Source: CAIKMD01 sp035552195 | Lineage (GTDB): Bacteria; Pseudomonadota; Alphaproteobacteria; ATCC43930; CGMCC-115725 | DNA length: 64,000 nucleotides | Direction of reading: 5' to 3' | Assembly: GCA_035552195.1 (NCBI GenBank) | Contig: DASZLU010000026.1 | Coordinates: forward strand, 62,001 to 126,000 | In this document: positions 8,454-16,970 of the stretch, piece by piece | Numbering within the stretch: position 1 is the stretch's first letter | Layout: the number at the start of each line of letters is the position of its first letter | Notes under the pieces: model-generated | Database searches by the model: none | Seen by the model: only the letters and a program-made list of their open reading frames with translations | What the model was told of the DNA's origin: nothing | Position numbers and translations under genes: made by a program

Positions 8454-9536
8454 ATGTACGGTGATCGCATAGAGCCTGGACGCGGCGTTGCTTTCGGCCA
8501 AGCGGCTGGCCGCACCGCATGTCTCTATACCATCGAGAGCGACCAGCTTCGCGCCCGCATCACCGACTACGGCGGCATCCTCGTGTCGCTCGAGGTGCCG
8601 GCGCCGCAAGGCGGAGAACTCGAGCACATCCTGCTCGGCTTTGAGAATGTCGCCGACTATGTCGCCAATCGCGGCTCGTTCGGCGCGCTGTTGGGCCGTA
8701 ATGCCAATCGCATCGCCGGCGGCTCGGTGAGCATCGACGGCCGGACGTTCGAATTGTCGAAGAACGAGAATGGTTCGACGCTGCATGGCGGGGCCGTCGG
8801 CTTTGGCAAGCAGTTCTGGTCCGTCACCGCGGCGGAACGCGATCGCCTCACCCTCAATCTCATCAGTCTCGATGGCGATCAGGGTTTCCCCGGCCAAGTC
8901 GACGTCACGGCAACCTATCGCGTGGACGGCGCGGCGCTGTCGCTCACCTTCGAGGCGCGGACGACGCGGCCGACCCCGCTCTCTTTAAGCGCGCATCCTT
9001 ATTTCAACCTCGACGGTGTTGGTGCGCGTGATTGTCTCGATCACCGCATCGAGATTTTTGCGGCGGCTTTCCTGCCGACGGATGAGCAGCAGATTCCGAC
9101 CGGCGAGATACGCCCGGTCGTGGGAACGGTGTTCGATTTCTCGGCGCCCTTGCCGATCGGCGCGCGCATTCGTGCGGCGGATGTCCAGCTCCGCTACGGC
9201 CGCGGCTACGATCACTATTATGTCCTGCCGCAAGAAAGTAGCGGTCAGTTGCGTTTGGCGGTGCGGGCGCACGGTGCGAAAAGCGGGCGCGTGCTCGAAA
9301 TCCTCACCACCCAACGCGGGCTGCAATTCTATACCGGCAACAATCTCAACGGCTCGGCGCCGGGACGCGGCGGCCTCTACCGCCAAGCCGCCGGTTTCGC
9401 GATCGAGCCGCAGGGCTTTCCCGATGCGCCCCACCAGCCGGGCTTTCCCACGACGATCCTGCGTCCCGGCCAAGCCTATCGGGAAGAGATCGTCTACCGC
9501 TTCCCAATGATCGAGCAGAAGCCGGCGGCGCTGTGA
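8454..9536 (+). CDS. aldose 1-epimerase (mutarotase), GalM family
   Basis: Mutarotases interconvert the alpha and beta anomers of free aldoses. The 360-residue product matches the family in length and motifs: ITDYGGILVSLEVPAP at the N-terminus, FGALLGRNANRIAGG with the conserved GR.ANRI, and NGSTLHGGAVGFGKQFW. Further on come LSLSAHPYFNLDG, with the catalytic His, and FYTGNNLNG and FAIEPQGFPDAPH, with the catalytic Glu. No signal peptide is evident, so it is cytoplasmic. The start at 8454 lacks a clear Shine-Dalgarno sequence. It is the first gene of a plus-strand run and its stop overlaps the next gene as GTGA, suggesting it prepares a sugar for the oxidation enzymes downstream. Confidence 0.9.
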   Translation: MYGDRIEPGRGVAFGQAAGRTACLYTIESDQLRARITDYGGILVSLEVPAPQGGELEHILLGFENVADYVANRGSFGALLGRNANRIAGGSVSIDGRTFELSKNENGSTLHGGAVGFGKQFWSVTAAERDRLTLNLISLDGDQGFPGQVDVTATYRVDGAALSLTFEARTTRPTPLSLSAHPYFNLDGVGARDCLDHRIEIFAAAFLPTDEQQIPTGEIRPVVGTVFDFSAPLPIGARIRAADVQLRYGRGYDHYYVLPQESSGQLRLAVRAHGAKSGRVLEILTTQRGLQFYTGNNLNGSAPGRGGLYRQAAGFAIEPQGFPDAPHQPGFPTTILRPGQAYREEIVYRFPMIEQKPAAL

Positions 9537-10522
9537 TCGTTGCGATCACGGGCGCGAGCGCGGGTGTGGGGCGGGCGGTCGCCCGCGAATTTGCCGCGCG
9601 AAAATGGGATGTGGCGCTCATTGCCCGCGACCAGGTCCGGCTCGAAGCGGCGGTCGCGGAGTTGCGGCAAAGCGGCGTCCGCGCCACCGCCGTGATAGCG
9701 GATGTTGCCGATTTCGCCGCGCTGAAGGCCGCCGCCGATGAGATCGACGAGGCGTTCGGTCCGATCGATGTCTGGGTCAACAACGCAATGGCGACGGTGT
9801 TCGCGCCGGTCACCGACATTACGCCGGAAGAATTTAAGCGCAGCACCGAGGTGACCTATCTCGGCCAAGTTTACGGCACAATGGTTGCACTTTCACTGAT
9901 GCGATCACGGGATCGCGGCACCATCGTCAACATTGGCTCGGCGTTGGCCTATCGCGCGATCCCACTGCAATCGGCCTATTGCGGCGCGAAATGTGCGGTG
10001 CGCGGCTTCACCGACGCGCTGCGCTCCGAATTGATCCATGATCGCAGCGCTATCGGACTGGTGATGGTTCACCTCCCGGCGGTGAACACACCGCAATTCG
10101 ATTGGGCGCTCAACAAGACCGGCCGTCGCGCCCAACCGGTACCGCCCATTTTTCAGCCCGAGGTGGCCGCACGCGCGATCTATTTCGCAGCGATGCATCC
10201 GCAGCGTCGCGAGGTCTGGGTCGGTATGTCGACGATCAAGGCGATCATCGGCAACAAGCTGGCGCCGCGACTGCTTGACTGGTATCTCGCTGGTGCCGGC
10301 TATCGCGGACAGTTGACCGATGAGCCCCAGCCGCAGGGCGTGCCGGCCAATCTCTTCGCGACGGTCGATGCCGATGTCGCCGCGCATGGCCGCTTCGATG
10401 ACGCAGCGTCCGATCGTTCGATGGAGATGACAATCAATACGCATCGCGGTGTCGGGGCCGTTGTCGCGGTCAGTTTTCTTGTCCTCGGCTTGGCCAGCTT
10501 CTTCGCCCATCGTCGCTTTTAG
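9533..10522 (+). CDS. SDR family NAD(P)-dependent oxidoreductase with C-terminal membrane helix
   Basis: A classical short-chain dehydrogenase fold is visible: the nucleotide-binding loop TGASAGVG at residues 6-13, NNA at 83-85, catalytic Ser136 (NIGSALAY) and the YxxxK pair Tyr149/Lys153 (SAYCGAK). The reaction is NAD(P)-dependent oxidation or reduction of an alcohol or ketone; the substrate cannot be read from sequence. At 329 residues it is longer than a usual 250-residue SDR. The extra part ends in one hydrophobic segment (GAVVAVSFLVLGLASFF), so it is probably anchored to the membrane. It starts with GTG at 9533, overlapping the galM stop. Its place in the operon points to a sugar or sugar-acid substrate. 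Confidence 0.88.
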   Translation: MIVAITGASAGVGRAVAREFAARKWDVALIARDQVRLEAAVAELRQSGVRATAVIADVADFAALKAAADEIDEAFGPIDVWVNNAMATVFAPVTDITPEEFKRSTEVTYLGQVYGTMVALSLMRSRDRGTIVNIGSALAYRAIPLQSAYCGAKCAVRGFTDALRSELIHDRSAIGLVMVHLPAVNTPQFDWALNKTGRRAQPVPPIFQPEVAARAIYFAAMHPQRREVWVGMSTIKAIIGNKLAPRLLDWYLAGAGYRGQLTDEPQPQGVPANLFATVDADVAAHGRFDDAASDRSMEMTINTHRGVGAVVAVSFLVLGLASFFAHRRF

Positions 10523-10622
10523 CGCTCTCGCAGCGCGATGATTGGAACTGCAGCAGTGTCGGCGAATTACCGAGAGAGCAGCGCTTCTTCCGTCTCAATT
10601 TATCCGCGCGCAAGGATCATCC

Positions 10623-12410
10623 ATGGCCAAGACCGTCGGCGACTTTTTCATCGAGCGTCTTCATCAATGGGGTGTCCGGCGGATTTACGGTTATCCCGGC
10701 GACGGCATCAACGGCGTGTTCGGTGCGCTGCAGCGGGCCAAAGGTAAAATCGAATTCATCCAGTGCCGGCACGAAGAGATGGCGGCCTTCATGGCCTCGG
10801 CCCATGCCAAATTCACCGGCGAACTCGGTGTCTGCATCGCCACCTCGGGTCCCGGCGCGGCCCATCTGATCACCGGTCTCTATGATGCGCGCCTCGATCA
10901 CATGCCGGTGCTTGCCATCGTCGGTCAGCAAGCCCGGGCTGCGCTTGGCGGGCATTATCAGCAAGAGGTCGATCTCGCCGCGATGTTCAAGGACGTCGCC
11001 GGTGCTTTCGTGCATACGGTCGAAGTGCCCTCGCAGGTACGCCACCTGACCGATCGTGCCGTGCGCATCGCCCAGGCGGATCATCGCGTCACGGCAATTA
11101 TTTTCCCTAACGATCTGCAAGAGCTGCCCTATGAGTCGCCGGCACGGGCCCATGGCACCGTGCATTCCGGCGTCGGATACGCAGCGCCCAAGACCGTGCC
11201 TTATGAGCGCGAGCTGCGCCACGCCGCCGATGTGCTGAATGCGGGTAAGAAGGTCGCGATCCTCGCCGGTGCCGGTGCGCTGCATGCGACCGATGATGTC
11301 ATTGCCGTGGCCGAGAAGCTCGGCGCCGGGGCAGCAAAAGCCCTGCTGGGCAAGGCGGCCCTGCCGGACGAGCTGCCTTGGGTGACCGGCTCGATCGGGC
11401 TGCTCGGCACCGAGCCGAGCTGGAAGCTGATGAGCGAATGCGACACGCTGCTGATGATCGGCTCGGGCTTTCCCTATTCGGAATTCCTGCCGAAAGAAGG
11501 TCAGGCCCGCGGGGTGCAGATCGATATCGAGCCGGGAATGCTCAGCCTGCGCTATCCGATGGAGGTGAATCTGGTCGGCGATGCCAGCGAGACGCTGAGG
11601 GCGCTGCTGCCGTTGATCGACGACAAGCGCGACCGCGCGTGGCGGCAGAGCATCGAAGGCTGGACGCGCGATTGGTGGAAGAAGCTCGAGGCGCGTGCGA
11701 AAGAGTCGGCGAATCCGATCAATCCGCAGCGCGTGACCTGGGAATTGTCGCCGCGTCTGCCGGAACGGGCGATCATCACCAGCGACAGCGGCTCTTGCGC
11801 CAATTGGTATGCGCGCGATCTGAAGATCCGTCGCGGCATGATGTGCTCGCTGTCGGGCGGTCTCGCCTCGATGGGCGCAGCCGTGCCGTACGCGATCGCG
11901 GCGAAGTTCGCCTATCCCGAACGGCCGGTCTTCGCGCTCGTCGGCGATGGCGCGATGCAGATGAATAACATGGCCGAGCTTATCACCGTCGCGAAATATT
12001 GGCGGAAATGGTCGAACCCGCATTGGATTTGCGGCGTCTTCAATAACGAGGACCTCAACCAGGTCACCTGGGAGCAGCGGGTGATGGAGGGCAATCCGAA
12101 ATTCGAAGCCTCGCAAGACATCCCGAACGTGCCCTATCACAAATTCGCCGAGCTGATCGGGCTCAAGGGCATCTATGTCGACGATCCGAACTATGTCGCG
12201 CGCGCGTGGGAAGAGGCGATGGCGGCAGATCGGCCGGTGATCATCGAATTCAAGACCGACCCGGAAGTGCCACCGCTACCGCCGCATATCACGCTGAAGC
12301 AGGCGAAGGCCTTTGCTTCGACGATGACAAAAGGGGATCCGGAGGAACGCGGCATCATCCTCAACACCGCGCGCCAGGTCCTCGCCACGGTCGTGCCGGG
12401 AAAAGAATGA
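10623..12410 (+). CDS. thiamine-diphosphate-dependent enzyme of the pyruvate oxidase / acetolactate synthase superfamily
   Basis: The 595-residue protein has the three-domain layout of this superfamily. The N-terminal Pyr domain has RIYGYPGDGINGVFGAL and the catalytic Glu in QCRHEEMAAFMASA. A central domain follows, then a PP domain with the ThDP/Mg motif GDGAMQMNNMAEL ending in NN. Closest in feel are quinone- or oxygen-linked pyruvate oxidases (PoxB or YdaP-like), but no C-terminal membrane-binding helix can be assigned, so the substrate stays open. The ATG at 10623 is preferred over an in-frame Met at 10542, because AAGGAT sits just upstream and the family begins with M.KTVGDF. Its stop overlaps the next gene as ATGA. 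Confidence 0.85.
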   Translation: MAKTVGDFFIERLHQWGVRRIYGYPGDGINGVFGALQRAKGKIEFIQCRHEEMAAFMASAHAKFTGELGVCIATSGPGAAHLITGLYDARLDHMPVLAIVGQQARAALGGHYQQEVDLAAMFKDVAGAFVHTVEVPSQVRHLTDRAVRIAQADHRVTAIIFPNDLQELPYESPARAHGTVHSGVGYAAPKTVPYERELRHAADVLNAGKKVAILAGAGALHATDDVIAVAEKLGAGAAKALLGKAALPDELPWVTGSIGLLGTEPSWKLMSECDTLLMIGSGFPYSEFLPKEGQARGVQIDIEPGMLSLRYPMEVNLVGDASETLRALLPLIDDKRDRAWRQSIEGWTRDWWKKLEARAKESANPINPQRVTWELSPRLPERAIITSDSGSCANWYARDLKIRRGMMCSLSGGLASMGAAVPYAIAAKFAYPERPVFALVGDGAMQMNNMAELITVAKYWRKWSNPHWICGVFNNEDLNQVTWEQRVMEGNPKFEASQDIPNVPYHKFAELIGLKGIYVDDPNYVARAWEEAMAADRPVIIEFKTDPEVPPLPPHITLKQAKAFASTMTKGDPEERGIILNTARQVLATVVPGKE

Positions 12411-13507
12411 GCATGCGTGACGCCGCGATCCGACACGTGGCAGCGCATGCTTACGAGATACCCACCGACCAACCGGAAGCCGACGGCACGCTGGCCTGGG
12501 ACAAGACGACGATCGTCATCGTCGAGATCGAAGCCGGCGGCGCGAAGGGGCTTGGCTACACCTATGCCGACGCATCGTTGGTCCCGTTGATCGCCGGCAA
12601 GCTCACGAGCGTGATCGGGCAACGCGACGCGTTCGACATCGCCCGCATCGGCGATGCGCTTTGGCGCAGCGTGCGCAATCTCGGCCGCAGCGGCCTCGCC
12701 GCGACGGCGATCTCCGCCATCGATATCGCGCTTTGGGATCTCAAGGCCAAGCTGCTCGATGTTCCGCTCGCATCGCTGCTCGGCCGGCGGCGGGAACGTG
12801 TGCCGATCTACGGCAGCGGCGGCTTCACCAGCTATAGCGACGACACGCTCCGCCGGCAGCTCGCATCGTGGGTGGAAAGCGACGGGTGTCGCTGGGTCAA
12901 GATGAAGATCGGCACCGAGCCCGAAGACGATCCGCGGCGCGTCGCGGTGGCGCGGCGCACGATCGGCGAGGCGGGACTCTTCGTCGATGCCAATGGTGCA
13001 TTGACACCGCAGCGGGCGGTGGCGCTGGCCGAGCGCATGGCGCCGCAACGCGTTACCTGGTTCGAGGAGCCGGTGACGTCGGACGATCCAGCGGGCTTGG
13101 CTTTCGTGCGTGCGCACGCGCCCACGGGCATGGAGATCGCGGGCGGCGAATACGGCTACAATCTCGACGATTTCGCGCGCCTCCTGGCGCGGCCGTCGAT
13201 CGATGTGATGCAGGCGGATGCGACGCGCTGCGGCGGCGTCAGCGGCTTTCTGCAGGCGGCGGAGCTTTGCGAGACACGCCATCTCGATCTCTCCGGTCAT
13301 TGTGCGCCGGCGGCCCATCAGCATGTCGCCTGCGCCGCGCCGCGATTGCGGCATCTCGAATGGTTTCATGATCATGTGCGAATCGAGCATCTGTTCTTCG
13401 ATGGCGCACCGCAACCGGCGGATGGCGCGATCGCGCCGGATGTGTCGTCGCCGGGGCTCGGCCTGCGGCTGAAAGAGCGCGACATCGAGCGCTATCGGGT
13501 GAGCTAG
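12407..13507 (+). CDS. enolase-superfamily enzyme, mandelate racemase / sugar-acid dehydratase type
   Basis: Members abstract a proton alpha to a carboxylate using Mg2+ and often dehydrate sugar acids. In the 366-residue protein the KxK-type base appears in WVKMKIG. Metal ligands are in FVDANGA (Asp), WFEEPV (Glu) and EIAGGEYG (Glu), and a C-terminal His lies in LSGHCAPAAHQH. Cap-domain sequence precedes these (GLGYTYADASLVP). The start at 12407 (MSMRDAAIRHV) overlaps the preceding stop as ATGA. Between the epimerase and the GMC dehydrogenase, a role in an aldonate or lactone-derived acid pathway is likely, but the substrate is not determined. Confidence 0.85.
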   Translation: MSMRDAAIRHVAAHAYEIPTDQPEADGTLAWDKTTIVIVEIEAGGAKGLGYTYADASLVPLIAGKLTSVIGQRDAFDIARIGDALWRSVRNLGRSGLAATAISAIDIALWDLKAKLLDVPLASLLGRRRERVPIYGSGGFTSYSDDTLRRQLASWVESDGCRWVKMKIGTEPEDDPRRVAVARRTIGEAGLFVDANGALTPQRAVALAERMAPQRVTWFEEPVTSDDPAGLAFVRAHAPTGMEIAGGEYGYNLDDFARLLARPSIDVMQADATRCGGVSGFLQAAELCETRHLDLSGHCAPAAHQHVACAAPRLRHLEWFHDHVRIEHLFFDGAPQPADGAIAPDVSSPGLGLRLKERDIERYRVS

Positions 13508-13509
13508 CG

Positions 13510-14442
13510 ATGGCGCACGGAACGCAATCGCTCGGCGTCGCGGCGCTGCTCGGTTTGATCGCCGTTGCCGCCGCGGTGCCAAAGCATAAGGACAGCCGTG
13601 TTCCTCTCTTGCCCGCGAAGATACTGCGGCGGCCGCCTCGGACAGCGCGCCTCGATACGGCGAGCCGGCAGCTCAATGGCGCCGCCGCCCTGTTGGCATT
13701 GGCGGCGCTCACCGATAGCGCGGTCGAGCATTATCGCGGCTCGTTCCACAACAAGACCATGTACGTGCCGCTCGGCGCAGCGACCGCGACCTTGCTCGCC
13801 AGCCTGCGCGACACGATCGCGCCGGGCGCGGCGGATCGCAGCGAACGCGCCGTGGTCGACGCCCTGGCGGTTGCGACCGGTATCATCGGTACCGGCTTCC
13901 ATCTTTATAATGTCGGCAAGCGGCCGAGTGGTTTCTCTTGGCTCAACCTCTTCTATTCCGCGCCGCTCGGTGCTCCGGCTTCGCTATCGCTCGCCGGCTT
14001 GCTGCGTCGGATGGCGCTTCTCGTCCGCACGCGCGCCATGGTCGCCGGCATGCTGCCCGGCAAAGCGCTCGCCTGGCTGGTGTCGCTCGGGCTGCTCGGT
14101 ACCAGTGCCGAAGCGGCGCTGCTGCATTTCCGCGGCGCCTACCACAATCCCGCGATGGTCATTCCCGTCACCGCGCCGCCGCTCGCCGCCGGCTTGCTCG
14201 TCGGCGCAAGCGCTGATTCAAGCCGGTCGCATCCCCTGACTCGCTGGGCGTTGCGGCTCGTCGCCGGTGCCGGCTTTCTCGGCTCGGCGTTTCATGCCTA
14301 TGGCGTTAGCCGCAACATGGGCGGCTGGCGCAACTGGTCGCAAAATATCCTCAACGGCCCGCCGCTGCCGGCGCCCCCGGCTTTCACAGCGTTGGCAATC
14401 GCCGGTCTTGCCGCGCTTTCACTGATCGAGCGGCGGCGATGA
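13510..14442 (+). CDS. polytopic membrane protein with an internal duplication, function unknown
   Basis: The 310-residue protein is hydrophobic with about six to eight helices and contains two copies of one module. The first copy has EHYRGSFHNKTMYVPL then GTGFHLYNVGKRPSGFSW, followed by SAPLGAPASLSLAGLL. The second copy has LLHFRGAYHNPAMVIPV then GSAFHAYGVSRNMGGW, followed by NGPPLPAPPAFTALAIAGL. Conserved FRG..HN and FH.Y..... positions in both copies suggest a paired functional site, possibly metal or haem through the His residues. It lies 2 bp after the enolase-family gene and overlaps the GMC small subunit by 4 bp. It may anchor or serve the dehydrogenase; I do not recognise a named family. 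Confidence 0.75.
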   Translation: MAHGTQSLGVAALLGLIAVAAAVPKHKDSRVPLLPAKILRRPPRTARLDTASRQLNGAAALLALAALTDSAVEHYRGSFHNKTMYVPLGAATATLLASLRDTIAPGAADRSERAVVDALAVATGIIGTGFHLYNVGKRPSGFSWLNLFYSAPLGAPASLSLAGLLRRMALLVRTRAMVAGMLPGKALAWLVSLGLLGTSAEAALLHFRGAYHNPAMVIPVTAPPLAAGLLVGASADSSRSHPLTRWALRLVAGAGFLGSAFHAYGVSRNMGGWRNWSQNILNGPPLPAPPAFTALAIAGLAALSLIERRR

Positions 14443-15080
14443 GCGAGCGCTATCCGAACTACGACGTGCTGGCGAAGCGGCATACGCCGTCCTGGAACGA
14501 GAAGACGCGGCGCGTGATCGATCAGCGTCTCGCCGTCCCGCGCGAGCCGCGATTCCTGAGCGGCGAAGAATTCCAGACCCTCGACGCCGTTTGCGCGCGC
14601 ATCGTACCGCAACCAGCGACACGTCCGCCCGTTCCTGTCGCCGCGCTGATCGATCAGAAGCTTTTCGAAGATAAAGGCGATGGCTATCGCGACCATCGGC
14701 TGCCGCCGTTGCGCGAGGCATGGCAACGCGGCTTGCGCGCGCTGGATGCCGAGGCGCGGGCCACACGCAGTGGTGGTTTTCACACGCTGAACGATGCCGA
14801 GCAGGATTCGTTGCTGCGTGCGGCGCAAGACGGCAGGCTGTCGAATCCCGCTTGGGCGGGCATGGCGAGCGAGGTTTTCTTCGCCAAACGTCTGCTGAGC
14901 GATATCGTCAAAGCCTATTACGCCCATCCGACCGCATGGAGCGAGATCGGCTACGGCGGTCCGGCCAGTCCGCGCGGCTATGTGCGGATGGATTTCGATC
15001 GCCGCGATCCGTGGGAAGCCGCCGAAGCGAAACCCGGCCGCGAGGCCGAGGCAGCGAAGATCAATGCCCGCATCGGATGA
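14439..15080 (+). CDS. gluconate 2-dehydrogenase subunit 3 family protein (small partner of GMC dehydrogenase)
   Basis: Proteins of this family are small partners of membrane-bound or periplasmic GMC dehydrogenases. The 213-residue product has the family core: FLSGEEFQTLDAVCARIVPQ, a middle segment with DQKLFEDKGDGYR and FHTLNDAEQDSLLRAAQDG, and a late FFAKRLLSDIVKAYYAHPTAW. Many relatives carry a Tat signal that exports the pair, but none is visible here, so this complex may stay in the cytoplasm. The gene overlaps its upstream neighbour by 4 bp and the GMC gene by 17 bp, as expected for two subunits of one enzyme. Confidence 0.85.
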   Translation: MSERYPNYDVLAKRHTPSWNEKTRRVIDQRLAVPREPRFLSGEEFQTLDAVCARIVPQPATRPPVPVAALIDQKLFEDKGDGYRDHRLPPLREAWQRGLRALDAEARATRSGGFHTLNDAEQDSLLRAAQDGRLSNPAWAGMASEVFFAKRLLSDIVKAYYAHPTAWSEIGYGGPASPRGYVRMDFDRRDPWEAAEAKPGREAEAAKINARIG

Positions 15081-16725
15081 TCCGCAAGCTGCGCCGCGCG
15101 GCAAGGACGGCCGCGCGCCCGATCCGCTACGCGTCGGCGGCTGGATGCCGATGCGCGAATATCCCCAGCACGAGCCGGTCGATTTCGCGATCGTCGGCAC
15201 GGGCGCAGGGGGCGGGACGCTTGCGTGCCGCTTGGCCGAAGCGGGCTTCTCGGTTGTCGCGCTCGATGCCGGCCCGTGGTGGCGGCCGCTCGAGGATTTC
15301 GCGTCGGACGAGACCCACCAGGAAAAACTCTATTGGGCCGACGAACGAATCTGCGACGGCGCCGATCCACTGGTGCTCGGCGCCAACAACAGCGGCCAAT
15401 CGATCGGCGGCAGTACCGTGCATTTCGCGATGGTGTCGCTGCGCTTTCGGCCCGAGTGGTTCAAGTCGCGTACGCTGCTCGGCTATGGCGCAGATTGGCC
15501 GCTCGATTGGCGCGAGATGTGGCGCTACTACGATCAGGTCGAAGACGCGCTCAAAATCTCCGGCCCGGTGAATTATCCCTGGGGACCCAAGCGGCCGCGC
15601 TATCCCTACCGCCCGCATGAGCTCAACGCCGCTGCCTGGGTGCTGGCGAAAGGTGCGGAAGCGATGGGCATCGATTGGACGCCGACGCCGCTCGCGACCG
15701 TTTCCGCACCGCGCGGTCAATCGCCGCCTTGCGTCTATCGCGGCTTCTGCGTTCAGGGTTGCTCCACCAACGCCAAGCAAAGCGCGCTGATCACCTGGAT
15801 CCCGCGCGCGGTCAAAGCGGGGGCCGAAATCCGCGACCTTGCCATGGTCACGCGTGTCGAAAGCGATCCGCGCACCGGACACGTCACAGGCGTTCATTAT
15901 CATCGCGAGGATCGCTGGCATTTTCAGCGCGCGAAGAATGTCGTCGTGGCGGGCTATGCGATCGAGACGCCGCGGCTCTTGCTCAATTCGGCGAGCGCGC
16001 GCCATCCGAATGGTCTCGCCAACACCTCGGGGCTTGTTGGCCGTTATCTGATGACGCAAGCCAATCAAGCGGTCTACGGCACGATGCGGCAAGAGGTACG
16101 CTGGAACAAAGGCCCGCCCTCGCTCGCCCTGACCGAGCATTGGAATTACGAGGACAAGAAGGATTTCTTCGGCGGCTATTGCTACATGAGCCAAGGGCCG
16201 CTGCCGGTGGGCTGGGCCAGCACCATCGCTGCTGCGCGGGGGCTTTGGGGTGTGCGGCTGATCGAAGAGATGACGAAGTATAATCACGCCGTCGGTCTCA
16301 AGATCGTCGGCGAGGTGCTTCCGGATGAGCGCAATTGCGTCACGCTCGCCGATGAGAAAGACCGCTTCGGTATGCCGATCCCGCGCGTGACGTTTTCTTA
16401 CGGCGAGAACGATAAAAAGCTGATCGCGCACTCGCTCGGCTTCATGCGGCAAGCGCTCGATGCCGCGGGCGCGACCGACCTATGGGAAGAGACGGACGAT
16501 ACCTGTCACCTCAACGGCACGGCACGCATGGGCGATGATCCGCGCACCAGCGTCGTCAACGCCGATTGCCGGAGCTGGGACATTCCCAATCTCTGGATTT
16601 GCGATGGCTCGGTATTTCCGACGGTGGGCGGCGTCAATCCGTCGCTGACGATTCAAGCGATTGCCTTGCGCACGGCCGATCGCATCCGCGAACTCGTCGC
16701 GGGTGGCACCATCGACTTGCGCTAA
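15064..16725 (+). CDS. GMC-family FAD-dependent dehydrogenase, large subunit
   Basis: GMC oxidoreductases oxidise alcohols, sugars or sugar acids with FAD. The 553-residue protein has the dinucleotide fold VGTGAGGGTLACRLAEAG near residue 47, and the flavin signature GQSIGGSTVHF. A Cys-rich segment CVYRGFCVQGC (C-x5-C-x3-C) resembles the cysteine cluster of related FAD sugar dehydrogenases. The C-terminal domain has CHLNGTARMGDDP, with the active-site His, and PTVGGVNPSLTIQAIALRTADRI. The start at 15064 (MPASDDPQ) overlaps the small-subunit gene. No cytochrome c subunit gene follows, so the electron acceptor is unknown. The substrate is probably a sugar or sugar acid by context. Confidence 0.88.
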   Translation: MPASDDPQAAPRGKDGRAPDPLRVGGWMPMREYPQHEPVDFAIVGTGAGGGTLACRLAEAGFSVVALDAGPWWRPLEDFASDETHQEKLYWADERICDGADPLVLGANNSGQSIGGSTVHFAMVSLRFRPEWFKSRTLLGYGADWPLDWREMWRYYDQVEDALKISGPVNYPWGPKRPRYPYRPHELNAAAWVLAKGAEAMGIDWTPTPLATVSAPRGQSPPCVYRGFCVQGCSTNAKQSALITWIPRAVKAGAEIRDLAMVTRVESDPRTGHVTGVHYHREDRWHFQRAKNVVVAGYAIETPRLLLNSASARHPNGLANTSGLVGRYLMTQANQAVYGTMRQEVRWNKGPPSLALTEHWNYEDKKDFFGGYCYMSQGPLPVGWASTIAAARGLWGVRLIEEMTKYNHAVGLKIVGEVLPDERNCVTLADEKDRFGMPIPRVTFSYGENDKKLIAHSLGFMRQALDAAGATDLWEETDDTCHLNGTARMGDDPRTSVVNADCRSWDIPNLWICDGSVFPTVGGVNPSLTIQAIALRTADRIRELVAGGTIDLR

Positions 16726-16970
16726 TGGCCCTCGTCGAGCGGTGCCCGTCGCGCCGGCGGCTTCTGCCCGAGCTTTTTGTCGCTCGAATGACCGACGGGC
16801 TCGTCCGGCTTCGGACGTTGCTCGTGCTGTCCCGCCGCGCCTTGCTTGCCGACGTGCTCCCTGCCTTGCGGATGGCCCTTGGCCTCGTCGTAAAGATCGC
16901 CTTTGTTCCGCGACGGATTGTCGTAACCGGGCGTTTGCGGCCACGTCTTCTTGACGCGTTCTCGGTTCAT
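16722..16970 (-). CDS. small hydrophilic protein, function unknown
   Basis: An 82-residue, strongly hydrophilic and probably disordered protein rich in Gly, Lys, Pro and Gln. It contains TPGYDNPSRNKGDLYDE and GHPQGREHVGKQGAAGQ, and there is no hydrophobic segment. The ATG at 16970 overlaps the stop of the PPC-domain gene as ATGA, which supports it as a real, translationally coupled gene. Its end runs convergently into the GMC gene by 4 bp. Low-complexity Gly/Lys proteins of this kind are sometimes stress-related, but nothing here proves that. Confidence 0.55.
   Translation of the reverse strand: MNRERVKKTWPQTPGYDNPSRNKGDLYDEAKGHPQGREHVGKQGAAGQHEQRPKPDEPVGHSSDKKLGQKPPARRAPLDEGH

Noticed and set aside
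10617..12140. Long minus-strand frame of about 507 codons opposite the thiamine-diphosphate enzyme.
   Set aside because: High GC content leaves antisense frames open; the product is His/Arg-rich without motifs, while the sense frame has full family motifs.
12191..13582. Long minus-strand frame of 463 codons opposite the enolase-family gene.
   Set aside because: Antisense shadow; composition is Arg/Ala-rich and no domain is visible.
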